Assembly (NCBI GenBank): GCA_050184225.1
Contig: JBFXAN010000120.1
Coordinates: forward strand, 1-20,186
DNA from: JBFXAN01 sp050184225
Lineage (GTDB): Bacteria > Chloroflexota > Dehalococcoidia > CAUJGQ01
DNA length: 20,186 bases
Reading direction: 5' to 3'
Under the pieces are notes generated by a model. That model searched no databases, was not told the origin of the DNA, and saw only the letters and a program-made list of their open reading frames with translations. Position 1 is the first letter of the stretch; each line of letters opens with the position of its first letter. Below, piece after piece: positions 14,307-20,186 of the stretch. The position numbers were made by a program, and so were the translations under genes.

Positions 14307-15902
14307 ATGACCCCGCGACTTCCCGCCCATCCCGCTGCATCCCGCCGTCAGTTGCTCCGCGCCTCGGCCGCCGGTGTCCTCGCCGCGGCTGCCGGTGCGA
14401 CGATTGTGTCATCGGCATCGGCGCAAAGCTCGATCCCCGCCGCCGTCCGCGCGATCATGGACCGTCCCCGATACGGTCAGTCCCGCTGGTTTCTCTACGT
14501 CGCCGACCGGGACACCGGCGACGTTCTCTACGACCTCAACGGCGGCGACCTGGTCCTGCCGGCCTCGACCACGAAACTCTGGTCCACGGGCGCCGCGCTC
14601 GACGCCTATGGTCCGGACTTCCGGTTTGTGACACCGGTCTACCGGCATGGTCCGGTCGATGGCCAGGGCGAACTACGCGGCGACCTGATTCTCGTCGCCA
14701 GCGGTGACCTGACGATGGGCGGCCGCGATACACCGGACGGCCGCATCGCCTTTACCGGGCTGGACCATGCCGAAGCGAACGCCTTGCCGGGCGCCACGCT
14801 CACCGAACAGGACCCGCTTGCCGGTCTGGACGATCTCGCCCGCCAGGTGGCCGCGTCGGGTATCCGCCGAGTGCGCGGTGACGTGCTGATCGATGCGCGC
14901 CTCTTCGAGCAGCGGGAGAAGGACGACTATATCCTCACGCCGATCATGATCAACGACAACCTGATCGACCTCACGATCCGGCCGGGCGGTGTCGGGCAGG
15001 CGGCATCGGTCGAATGGCGGCCGCAATCCGCCGCTTACCAGGTGCGTTCGGCGGTGCAGACCGTGGCGGCGGGGGCAGATGCGGAAGCGGTCGCGGTTTC
15101 GACACAACCGGGCGTGATCGTCGTCCAGGGGCAGATCCCGGTCGATCAACCGGAACTGCTGCGCACGTTCCAGGTGGAAGATCCACCGGCGTTCGCGCGC
15201 ACGCTGTTGATCGAGGCGCTGGCTCGGCAGGGCGTGACAGTCGCCGCCGCGCCGACCGGCGTCAATCCGACGGCACAGCTTCCGCCACCCGGCAGCTACG
15301 TCCCGGCGGATCGCGCCGCCCTCCACACCTCACTGCCGTTCTCGGAGAACATCAAACTGATCAACAAGGTGAGCATGAATGTTCAGGCGGACACGTTGAT
15401 CTGCCTGTTGGCGGTGAAGGCGGGCAAACGGACGTTCGATGAGGGGATGACGGAACTGCTTCCGTTCATCCGCAAGGCCGGGATCGACGATAATCTCGTG
15501 TTCCTGAGCGACGGTCGCGGCAATGAGTACACCGATCTCTTCAGTCCGCGCACAGTGACGCAACTGCTCCGCTACATGTCGACCCGTTCCGATTTCCCGA
15601 CCTACTTCAACTCCATGCCGATCTTTGGTGTCGACGGTACGGAGACGACCACGGTGCCACCCACCAGCCCCGTCGCGGGCAAGGCGTACGCCAAGAGCGG
15701 CACGACCGTCGCCGCCGATCTGATGCACCAGCGGTTGATCTTGATGACGCGGGGCAACGCCGGATACATGGTCGGCAAGAGCGGCCGCGAGCTCGTCTTC
15801 GGCCTCTACGTGATGCACGTCCCGATGGTGGAGGTCACCGATGTCCTCGACATCCTCAAAGAACTCGGGAGCATCGTCGAAGTGATCTACGACCAGACGT
15901 AG
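14307..15902 (+). CDS. D-Ala-D-Ala carboxypeptidase/endopeptidase, DacB/PBP4-type, second copy
   Basis: A 531-residue S13-family peptidase and tandem paralogue of the preceding gene. The Tat-type signal is SRRQLLRASAAGVLAAAAGA (from residue 12, cleavage near ASA-Q at 39). Motifs: STTK (87-90) in the classic LPASTTKLWS setting, SMN (356-358) in LINKVSMNVQADTL, and KSG (463-465) in YAKSGTTVAADL, so this copy has KSG where the first has KTG. The intervening PBP4-type insert is kept (GDLILVASGDLTMGG, DVLIDARLF). The ATG at 14307 was chosen over the longer open frame because GAAGGAG lies 6 bases before it and the Tat signal then has normal length. The upstream extension would run through the hairpin repeat. 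It acts outside the membrane on the murein stem peptide. Probably cotranscribed with the first copy. Confidence 0.93.
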   Translation: MTPRLPAHPAASRRQLLRASAAGVLAAAAGATIVSSASAQSSIPAAVRAIMDRPRYGQSRWFLYVADRDTGDVLYDLNGGDLVLPASTTKLWSTGAALDAYGPDFRFVTPVYRHGPVDGQGELRGDLILVASGDLTMGGRDTPDGRIAFTGLDHAEANALPGATLTEQDPLAGLDDLARQVAASGIRRVRGDVLIDARLFEQREKDDYILTPIMINDNLIDLTIRPGGVGQAASVEWRPQSAAYQVRSAVQTVAAGADAEAVAVSTQPGVIVVQGQIPVDQPELLRTFQVEDPPAFARTLLIEALARQGVTVAAAPTGVNPTAQLPPPGSYVPADRAALHTSLPFSENIKLINKVSMNVQADTLICLLAVKAGKRTFDEGMTELLPFIRKAGIDDNLVFLSDGRGNEYTDLFSPRTVTQLLRYMSTRSDFPTYFNSMPIFGVDGTETTTVPPTSPVAGKAYAKSGTTVAADLMHQRLILMTRGNAGYMVGKSGRELVFGLYVMHVPMVEVTDVLDILKELGSIVEVIYDQT

Positions 15903-15952
15903 ACCTGATCCGTACGCGGGACTACGCCGTTGTGCGTCACAGTCGGACACAG

Positions 15953-16765
15953 CTATGGCCGTTTGCGGCAGACCACAATGATGCTCGTGCTGGCGGCGGT
16001 CAGCGGCTCGAGGTTCCAGTCGCCGTACTGTCGCTCAATTGTGAAGCCATTGGTGTGAAGGAGCGCCGCGAGTTCCTGCGGAAAGGTATAGCGCAGCGCA
16101 AGCCGCGTGACCTTCGTTCGCTCCTGCTCCCCCTCACGCCAGCGCTTGTGGTTCGTGAGGTGCAGGATCTGGGTGACCGGATCGTACATCTGCGCGAGCG
16201 TTTCCCACACCTCACGCCCGAGGGCGTCAATCCCCGCCTTCTCCTCTTCGCGATCCTCGAGGAACGTAACGAAATCGCCGCGCCGGCGAGCGTGTTCGAG
16301 TATCGTTTCCTGGCCGGCGCGCGTCAGAAGGCCCGCCCAGAGCGGATTCCGCGTCTCGAAGGCAAACAGCCCCTCGTCGTGCAGGTGCGCCCGCACGCGC
16401 TCCAGCAGCGCCGCCTGGTCGGCGTTCGTCAGCAGCATCTGGAATGCGTTGCCGGTCAAAAAGATCAGACGAAACTGCTCACCGAGCGCGAACGCGCGCG
16501 CGTCCCCCTCGACCCAGCGAATGGACAGCCCACGCGACTTGCGGCGCGCCTGTTCGAGCATCCCAGGGACGATATCCAGGCCGGTGACGGCAAGCCCCAG
16601 CCGCGCAATCGGAATACCGACGCGGCCCGTGCCACAGGCGAGCTCGAGCACCGGCCCGCCGGTTTCCTGTGCCAGCGCCGTGTAGAACGCGACACCGGTG
16701 TCGTTCTCGTGGATGTCGTAATGCTCCGCATCCTGGAAGTCCTCCAGGTTGTCGTGGTTGAGCAC
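15953..16765 (-). CDS. SAM-dependent class I methyltransferase
   Basis: A 270-residue cytoplasmic protein with the Rossmann-type methyltransferase fold. Motif I is PVLELACGTGRVGIPIARLG (38-57), the acidic residue after strand 2 is Asp64 in TGLDIVPGML, motif II/III includes VEGDARAFAL, and motif IV is FRLIFLTGNAFQML. After the core comes a beta-rich C-terminal half (about 165-270: DPVTQILHLTNHKRW, LALRYTFPQELAALL) typical of the Methyltransf_25/11-like small-molecule methyltransferases. The substrate is unknown. The start is GTG 16765 with GAGGAGG 6 bases upstream. The gene lies 18 bases after the EamA exporter gene on the same strand, so the two are probably cotranscribed. The 50-base convergent gap to the second dacB-like gene holds no clear terminator. 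Confidence 0.88.
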   Translation of the reverse strand: MLNHDNLEDFQDAEHYDIHENDTGVAFYTALAQETGGPVLELACGTGRVGIPIARLGLAVTGLDIVPGMLEQARRKSRGLSIRWVEGDARAFALGEQFRLIFLTGNAFQMLLTNADQAALLERVRAHLHDEGLFAFETRNPLWAGLLTRAGQETILEHARRRGDFVTFLEDREEEKAGIDALGREVWETLAQMYDPVTQILHLTNHKRWREGEQERTKVTRLALRYTFPQELAALLHTNGFTIERQYGDWNLEPLTAASTSIIVVCRKRP

Positions 16766-16783
16766 TGAGCCCCTCCTCAGGCG

Positions 16784-17749
16784 CTAACGGGCCGTCGCCT
16801 GTTCGACCGCGCCCTCCTGAGAGCGCTGCTTCGTCGAACGGCGTGGGCCGAGGTTGGCGACGAGTACACCGCCGACGATCAGCGCCGCGCCGAGGGCATG
16901 GAACCAGGTCAGGGTCTCACCCTCCAGCGACCAGGACATGAGCAGTCCCCATACGGGCGAGAGGTTGACGAAGACAGCGGTGCGCGTCGGTCCGAGCCGC
17001 AGCAACGCCCGATTCCAGAGGATGTAGGAGATCACGACGGAGACGCCGCCGGAGAAGCCGACTGCCAGCCAGGACCGCATCGGCACGCCGACCAGTTGCT
17101 CCGGACGGAAACCACCGAGCAGCGACACCGGCAGCATCATCGCGAAGCCGAGCAGACAGGCGTAACCGGTGGTGGCGAGCGGTGAGAACCGCTGCATCGC
17201 CGACCGCGAGGCGACCGTGTAGAAGACCCAACTCACCATCATCGAGATCAGCATCAGGTCGCCGATCAGATCGGCGCCGTGGGCGGTGGAGGCGCTGAGG
17301 CTCGTGGCGACGATCAGGACGACGCCGGCGGTGGAGATCAACACGCCTGCGACCGCTTGCCGGGAGATCCGCTCGCCGATCAGCAGGGCGGCAAGTACCG
17401 CGGTGACGATCGGCTGCGCGCCCCAGACCAGGACGGCATGGGTGGCGGTCGTGCGGTCGAGGGCGAGGAAGTAGAGGACGTTGAAGAAGAGGTAGCCGGT
17501 GAAGGCGAGCCAGAGCAGCAGCGGCAGGTCGCGACGGCGGGGGAGGGGCGCCGTGCGGCGGTTCAGCCAGAGCAGCGGTGCGTAGAGGGCGGAGGCAAGC
17601 GCCAGCCGCAGGCCGGCAGCGGTGAGCGGCGGAAACCCTTCGACCGCGATCTTGATCGCGACCGAGCCGGTGCCCCAGATCAGCGCCACGGCGATCAATT
17701 CGCCGTAGGTCCAGATCGTCGCCTCCGGCCGGTCAGGCTCGTGTTGCAT
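16784..17749 (-). CDS. EamA/DMT-family transporter
   Basis: A 321-residue integral membrane protein with about ten hydrophobic segments arranged as two EamA repeats (about 15-150 and 165-300). The first repeat begins ELIAVALIWGTGSVAIKIAV and includes FNVLYFLALDRTTATHAVLV and GERISRQAVAGVLIS. The second has WVFYTVASRSAMQRF, SYILWNRALLRLGPTRTAVF and VWGLLMSWSLEGETLTWFHA, with the usual E-x-x-T near its end. The DMT superfamily exports metabolites such as amino acids or purines; the substrate cannot be predicted. The tail (295-321) is charged and cytoplasmic. The start is ATG 17749 behind a G-rich SD (GGGGGG). It precedes the methyltransferase gene. Confidence 0.92.
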   Translation of the reverse strand: MQHEPDRPEATIWTYGELIAVALIWGTGSVAIKIAVEGFPPLTAAGLRLALASALYAPLLWLNRRTAPLPRRRDLPLLLWLAFTGYLFFNVLYFLALDRTTATHAVLVWGAQPIVTAVLAALLIGERISRQAVAGVLISTAGVVLIVATSLSASTAHGADLIGDLMLISMMVSWVFYTVASRSAMQRFSPLATTGYACLLGFAMMLPVSLLGGFRPEQLVGVPMRSWLAVGFSGGVSVVISYILWNRALLRLGPTRTAVFVNLSPVWGLLMSWSLEGETLTWFHALGAALIVGGVLVANLGPRRSTKQRSQEGAVEQATAR

Positions 17750-17773
17750 GCGCCCCCCAACGGCAACGCTACT

Positions 17774-17822
17774 CTCGAAGAGGCTTCGAGGGAAGCCACG
17801 TGTGCCCCCGGCGCTGTGCCGG
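17774..17822. repeat. Two short inverted repeats between PIN and EamA genes
   Basis: CTCGAAG/CTTCGAG (17774-17780 and 17784-17790) and CCGGC/GCCGG (17808-17812 and 17818-17822) could form small hairpins downstream of the PIN gene on the - strand. Neither is followed by a T-tract, so termination is only possible, not shown. Confidence 0.35.
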
Positions 17823-17835
17823 CCTAATGAACAGG

Positions 17836-18261
17836 CTACTCATCAAGCAAAGTGAGGAATGTACGCGGACTCACGATGCGAGCGCCGGCATATTCACCGA
17901 GATCCAGCAACCCGTGATCGCCGGTGACGAGGTATTTGGCTTGACCAAGCCGCACGGTGGCGAGCACGGCGTCGTCTTCAGGATCGCCAGTGACTGGAAT
18001 CACATCCTCTGGAAGGATCGAAATAGACTCGGCAGCCGTGCGGAGAAGCAACTCAAGCCCGTCCGCATCCGCGGCGTTGATGTGATAACGTCGGGCAATT
18101 CGCGGAAGTCGCAGCTTGGCGCTGGCATGCTGGATGATGTGTTCAGACATGATCAGTTTGAAGCGCTCCGCCTGCCACGCCTCAAGAGCATGCCGAGACG
18201 GACCCAATGGACCGATCATGGATGAGACGAGGACGTTAACATCAAGCGTTGTTCGGAGCAT
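17836..18261 (-). CDS. PIN-domain toxin (COG1569-like)
   Basis: A 141-residue putative ribonuclease toxin of a toxin-antitoxin pair. The layout fits the PIN_3 subgroup: TLDVNVLVSSMI (Asp7), FKLIMSEHII, LRLPRIARRY, TGDPEDDAVLATVRLGQAKY (Asp93/96/97 region), LVTGDHGLLDL (Asp115) and IVSPRTFLTLL. Relatives normally have a glutamate in the (L/I)xEL helix after SExxI. Here the segment is IIQHASAKLRL, with His44 at that place, so one catalytic acid may be missing or shifted to Glu40. The start at ATG 18261 overlaps the antitoxin stop by one base (TGATG), the usual coupling. Family toxins cleave RNA with Mg; activity here is uncertain. Confidence 0.85.
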   Translation of the reverse strand: MLRTTLDVNVLVSSMIGPLGPSRHALEAWQAERFKLIMSEHIIQHASAKLRLPRIARRYHINAADADGLELLLRTAAESISILPEDVIPVTGDPEDDAVLATVRLGQAKYLVTGDHGLLDLGEYAGARIVSPRTFLTLLDE

Positions 18262-18566
18262 CAGGACGATGCCCGGCGTCGCTTGCGGTCGTCGTCTTCT
18301 CTCTCCAACTCAGCCAGAACATCATCACTGTTGAGCCCGGGATTTCGTTCGGCAACGGCCATCACACGATCGAAGAGCGCTTCCTGAACCTCGGGTCGAG
18401 TGCTGTTGGCGAGCAAGAAAGCATCGAGATCCTGGCGGGGGATGCGATACGTGCGGCCGATCTTCGTCGCGGCAAGCTGTCGCCGCCGGATGAGACGGTA
18501 GACCGTTTCTTTGTCCACCTGCAGGAAGTCCGCCACCTGCTCGGGAGTCATGATCTCGCGTACCAT
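18261..18566 (-). CDS. Excisionase-type HTH antitoxin
   Basis: A 101-residue DNA-binding protein. Residues 5-56 form an HTH_17 (MerR/excisionase-like) domain: MTPEQVADFLQVDKETVYRL, then RQLAATKIGRTYRIPRQDLD. The C-terminal part (about 60-101: RPEVQEALFDRVMAVAERN, ending in a run of charged residues) is likely the toxin-binding tail. In this arrangement, just before a PIN gene, such proteins are taken as antitoxins that also repress the operon. The start chosen is ATG 18566, behind AAAGGAG with 7 bases spacing; the longer frame to 18602 has no SD. Three 10-bp-phased repeats and a palindrome lie in the upstream region. Confidence 0.85.
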   Translation of the reverse strand: MVREIMTPEQVADFLQVDKETVYRLIRRRQLAATKIGRTYRIPRQDLDAFLLANSTRPEVQEALFDRVMAVAERNPGLNSDDVLAELEREDDDRKRRRASS

Positions 18567-18609
18567 CCCGTGCTCCTTTCCCACGACTCCAACTCTTGCC
18601 ATCTGGAAC

Positions 18610-18658
18610 CGATTTTACACGATTTCAGACGACTTTCGTACGCACGGGCCATGTGCGT
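18610..18658. promoter_or_regulatory. Putative operator/promoter of HTH-PIN pair
   Basis: Three adjacent 10-base units, CGATTTTACA, CGATTTCAGA and CGACTTTCGT (18610-18639), repeat with exact one-turn phasing. They are followed by the perfect inverted repeat ACGCAC/GTGCGT (18640-18645 and 18653-18658, 7-base spacer). On the - strand the first unit contains TAAAAT, a candidate -10 box about 45 bases before the antitoxin ATG. The -35 is weak. Confidence 0.5.
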
Positions 18659-18672
18659 CCAAGTAAGGAAGA

Positions 18673-19671
18673 TCACGCACCCGTGACCGCACGGACGGCC
18701 GCTTCCAGTTCGGGCTGCTGGGCGCGTAGATGTGGGAGTTGCACGGTGGCGGTCCGTCGAGCGCTGGGGAGCAGATAGGGGGCCGGGTCGCCCGACGCCC
18801 ACAGCGAGAGCGGCAGGGCGACGAGCCAGAGGAGATTCGCTCGGATCAGCGGCACGATCAACGGTAGCTCCGTCTCCGTGAGCGGCGACTCGGCCATATA
18901 GCCGCCAAGGAACGCCGTCAGCGCGGCCGGATCGATGCCGCCGTCACGGGCGGTGCCGTCGATCGCGATGCTACGACCGATGTCGGCGAGGCGCGCATCC
19001 AAGTGGACGAAGTCCCAGTCGAGCACCGCGCTCAGCGAACCATCCTCAAACAGGAGATTGGCGCCGTAGAACTCGAAGTGAATCGGCGTATCCGGTACCT
19101 GGTCGAAGCCGAGCGCGCCCAACTCGTCTAGGTTCGCGGCGCGTTCACGCCGCACAGCATCGACAAGCCGCGGATCGTCTCGTGCGGTATGTTCCAGCAG
19201 AGCATCGAGCGTGGCGAAGCGATCGGGCGCGAGGTAGCGATCCAGGTCGGTGACCCGCCCGAACCCCGGCCGCTGACCCGGTGCGGGCCAAGCCGCCAGA
19301 TCCCGGTGCAGGTGGGCGAGCAGCATCCCCTTGGTGCGGAGCATATCGAGGTTGCCAGGCGGTGCAGGCCGGCCGGAGAGAAAGGGGAACAGCGCATAGC
19401 GATGGCCGCCTTCCTCGACCACCGTCGAGCCGTCGACCGCAAGGATGGGCACCGCGACCGGCCATCCCCGACCGGCGAGATGGGCGAGGACGGCATGTTC
19501 ATACGCGGTGCCGGCCGGATCATGACGCCCGTTATAGCGGCGCAGGACGTAGCGCTGTTCGCCCGCGCGCACGCGCCAATGAGCGTTGACGGCGCCGCCG
19601 GTCAGCGGATCGATCGCATCGGCGGTGATGCCGAAGTGGGCGAGGGCGGCGGGCAGGTCGTCAGGCGCCAT
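18673..19671 (-). CDS. APH-fold phosphotransferase (homoserine kinase II-like)
   Basis: A 332-residue kinase-like protein of the aminoglycoside phosphotransferase superfamily. The N-lobe has ALAHFGITADAIDPLTGGAV and the nucleotide-binding strand RYVLRRYN (40-47). The C-lobe has GMLLAHLHRDLAAWP and then the catalytic loop HFEFYGANLLFEDG (198-211) and the metal loop AVLDWDFVHLDARLADIG (Asp218, Asp220). In most relatives the loop reads HGDxxxxN; here the catalytic Asp position is Glu200, while Asn205 and the metal-binding Asp218 remain. The start at ATG 19671 gives a standard N-terminus; a longer frame begins at 19731 but without support. Family members phosphorylate small alcohols such as homoserine, choline or antibiotics; the substrate is unknown. 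Confidence 0.85.
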   Translation of the reverse strand: MAPDDLPAALAHFGITADAIDPLTGGAVNAHWRVRAGEQRYVLRRYNGRHDPAGTAYEHAVLAHLAGRGWPVAVPILAVDGSTVVEEGGHRYALFPFLSGRPAPPGNLDMLRTKGMLLAHLHRDLAAWPAPGQRPGFGRVTDLDRYLAPDRFATLDALLEHTARDDPRLVDAVRRERAANLDELGALGFDQVPDTPIHFEFYGANLLFEDGSLSAVLDWDFVHLDARLADIGRSIAIDGTARDGGIDPAALTAFLGGYMAESPLTETELPLIVPLIRANLLWLVALPLSLWASGDPAPYLLPSARRTATVQLPHLRAQQPELEAAVRAVTGA

Positions 19672-19772
19672 CGAGCACAACCTGGCGGTGGGCGGACCGA
19701 CGTGGTGCCGTTTCGTCGTACTATGCCACACGGTTCTGCCGGCGACGAACGGCCTGTCCCACGGTCGCTCTG

Positions 19773-20168
19773 CTACCGACGAGGGGCAGGACGTGATGTG
19801 GCGCCGGATGCGGGCGTTGCAGCGGTGCCCCAGCGTCCGCGGGAGTTGCCCGTGCCGGCTGACAGCCAGGGGGTGGGTTGCTCCGCGTTCTCGGTGGTGA
19901 TGCGCGGTGAACGATCGCCATCATGCGGGCTGAAGCTGAAGGCGGCGGCGCTGCCACCGAGCAGGACGAGGGCGACGCCGGCTGCCGCGATGGCCAGCGG
20001 CCAGCGGACGATGGCCCGGCGACGCGATCGAGCGGGAATCGCGGCAGGAGCGATGGCAGGGGCAGGATGAGTCATTACCGTGGCGCTGGCGTCCCTGTCA
20101 CGTCTCATGCTCGCGAGCGGCGCGGCGGTCTTCAGCTTTGCATCGGACGCCGGAAGATGGGCCAGCAT
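19773..20168 (-). CDS. Hypothetical membrane-anchored protein, start uncertain
   Basis: An open frame of 131 residues from ATG 20168, which stays open to the window edge, so the true start may lie outside; ATGs at 20108 and 20075 are also possible and none has a convincing SD. The notable features are a basic stretch ARSRRRAIVRW followed by one hydrophobic segment (PLAIAAAGVALVLLGGSAAAF), then a short Pro/Gly/Ser/Thr-rich, low-complexity tail of about 50 residues ending in PAPRR. The topology is probably N-in with a short external tail. The length, coding bias and TM segment argue for a real gene, but I recognise no family. No function is assigned. Confidence 0.45.
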   Translation of the reverse strand: MLAHLPASDAKLKTAAPLASMRRDRDASATVMTHPAPAIAPAAIPARSRRRAIVRWPLAIAAAGVALVLLGGSAAAFSFSPHDGDRSPRITTENAEQPTPWLSAGTGNSRGRWGTAATPASGATSRPAPRR

Positions 20169-20186
20169 CAGGGTGTGTGGCAGCGC

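Noticed and set aside
15932..16768. 278-codon open frame on the + strand
   Set aside because: Exact shadow of the methyltransferase gene.
17796..17803. CCACGTGT near the EamA start as a parS half-site
   Set aside because: Only the 6-base CACGTG core is present.
19189..20070. 293-codon open frame on the + strand across the kinase gene
   Set aside because: Antisense to the APH-fold gene over most of its length, with no motif or SD.
1..20186. CRISPR array, prophage or insertion sequence
   Set aside because: No regularly spaced identical repeats, no integrase, transposase, capsid or tail genes were seen.

Overview
This is a GC-rich chromosomal window with short intergenic gaps, genes on both strands and several Tat-type signal peptides. 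The gene types and the style of the secreted repeat proteins suggest a Chloroflexota bacterium of the Thermomicrobia/Sphaerobacter kind. That placement is an inference from recollection; the window holds no rRNA or other marker to settle it.

Left part (1-5320, + strand): the tail of a thiosulfate sulfurtransferase, then two tandem paralogous genes for secreted, IPT/TIG-repeat surface proteins. Nearly every TIG domain carries its own cysteine pair, and the domains are arranged in higher-order A-B-C or A-B super-repeats with Pro-rich linkers or tails. A strong hairpin terminator, a tRNA-His gene and a second terminator follow.

Middle-left (5450-8040): a metallo-beta-lactamase-fold hydrolase, a VapBC-like toxin-antitoxin pair whose PIN toxin is frameshifted, a 55-residue conserved small protein, and aat (leucyl/phenylalanyl-tRNA-protein transferase, - strand). 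Two parS-like ParB sites lie here, one perfect and intergenic, one inside aat where the codons become AT-rich. This suggests a chromosome-partition locus, often near the origin.

Centre (8039-12341, - strand): a Tat-exported PhoD-type phosphatase translationally coupled to an unusual J-domain/coiled-coil protein, then fabI and a MarR-family regulator upstream of it.

Right of centre (12342-15902, + strand): facing marR across a 158-bp gap are two tandem Tat-exported DacB/PBP4-type D-Ala-D-Ala carboxypeptidases. The gap has a consensus-like sigma-70 promoter overlapped by a 28-bp imperfect palindrome, which points to MarR control of both directions. A 34-bp-arm hairpin repeat separates the two dacB-like genes.

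Right end (15953-20186, - strand): a SAM methyltransferase, an EamA exporter, a second toxin-antitoxin pair (excisionase-type HTH antitoxin plus PIN toxin, with 10-bp-phased repeats upstream), an APH-fold phosphotransferase with an altered catalytic loop, and a membrane-anchored hypothetical protein at the edge.

No prophage, IS element or CRISPR array was seen. The most interesting material is the parS pair, the MarR/dacB divergent switch, the Cys-paired TIG repeat proteins and the J-domain fusion.
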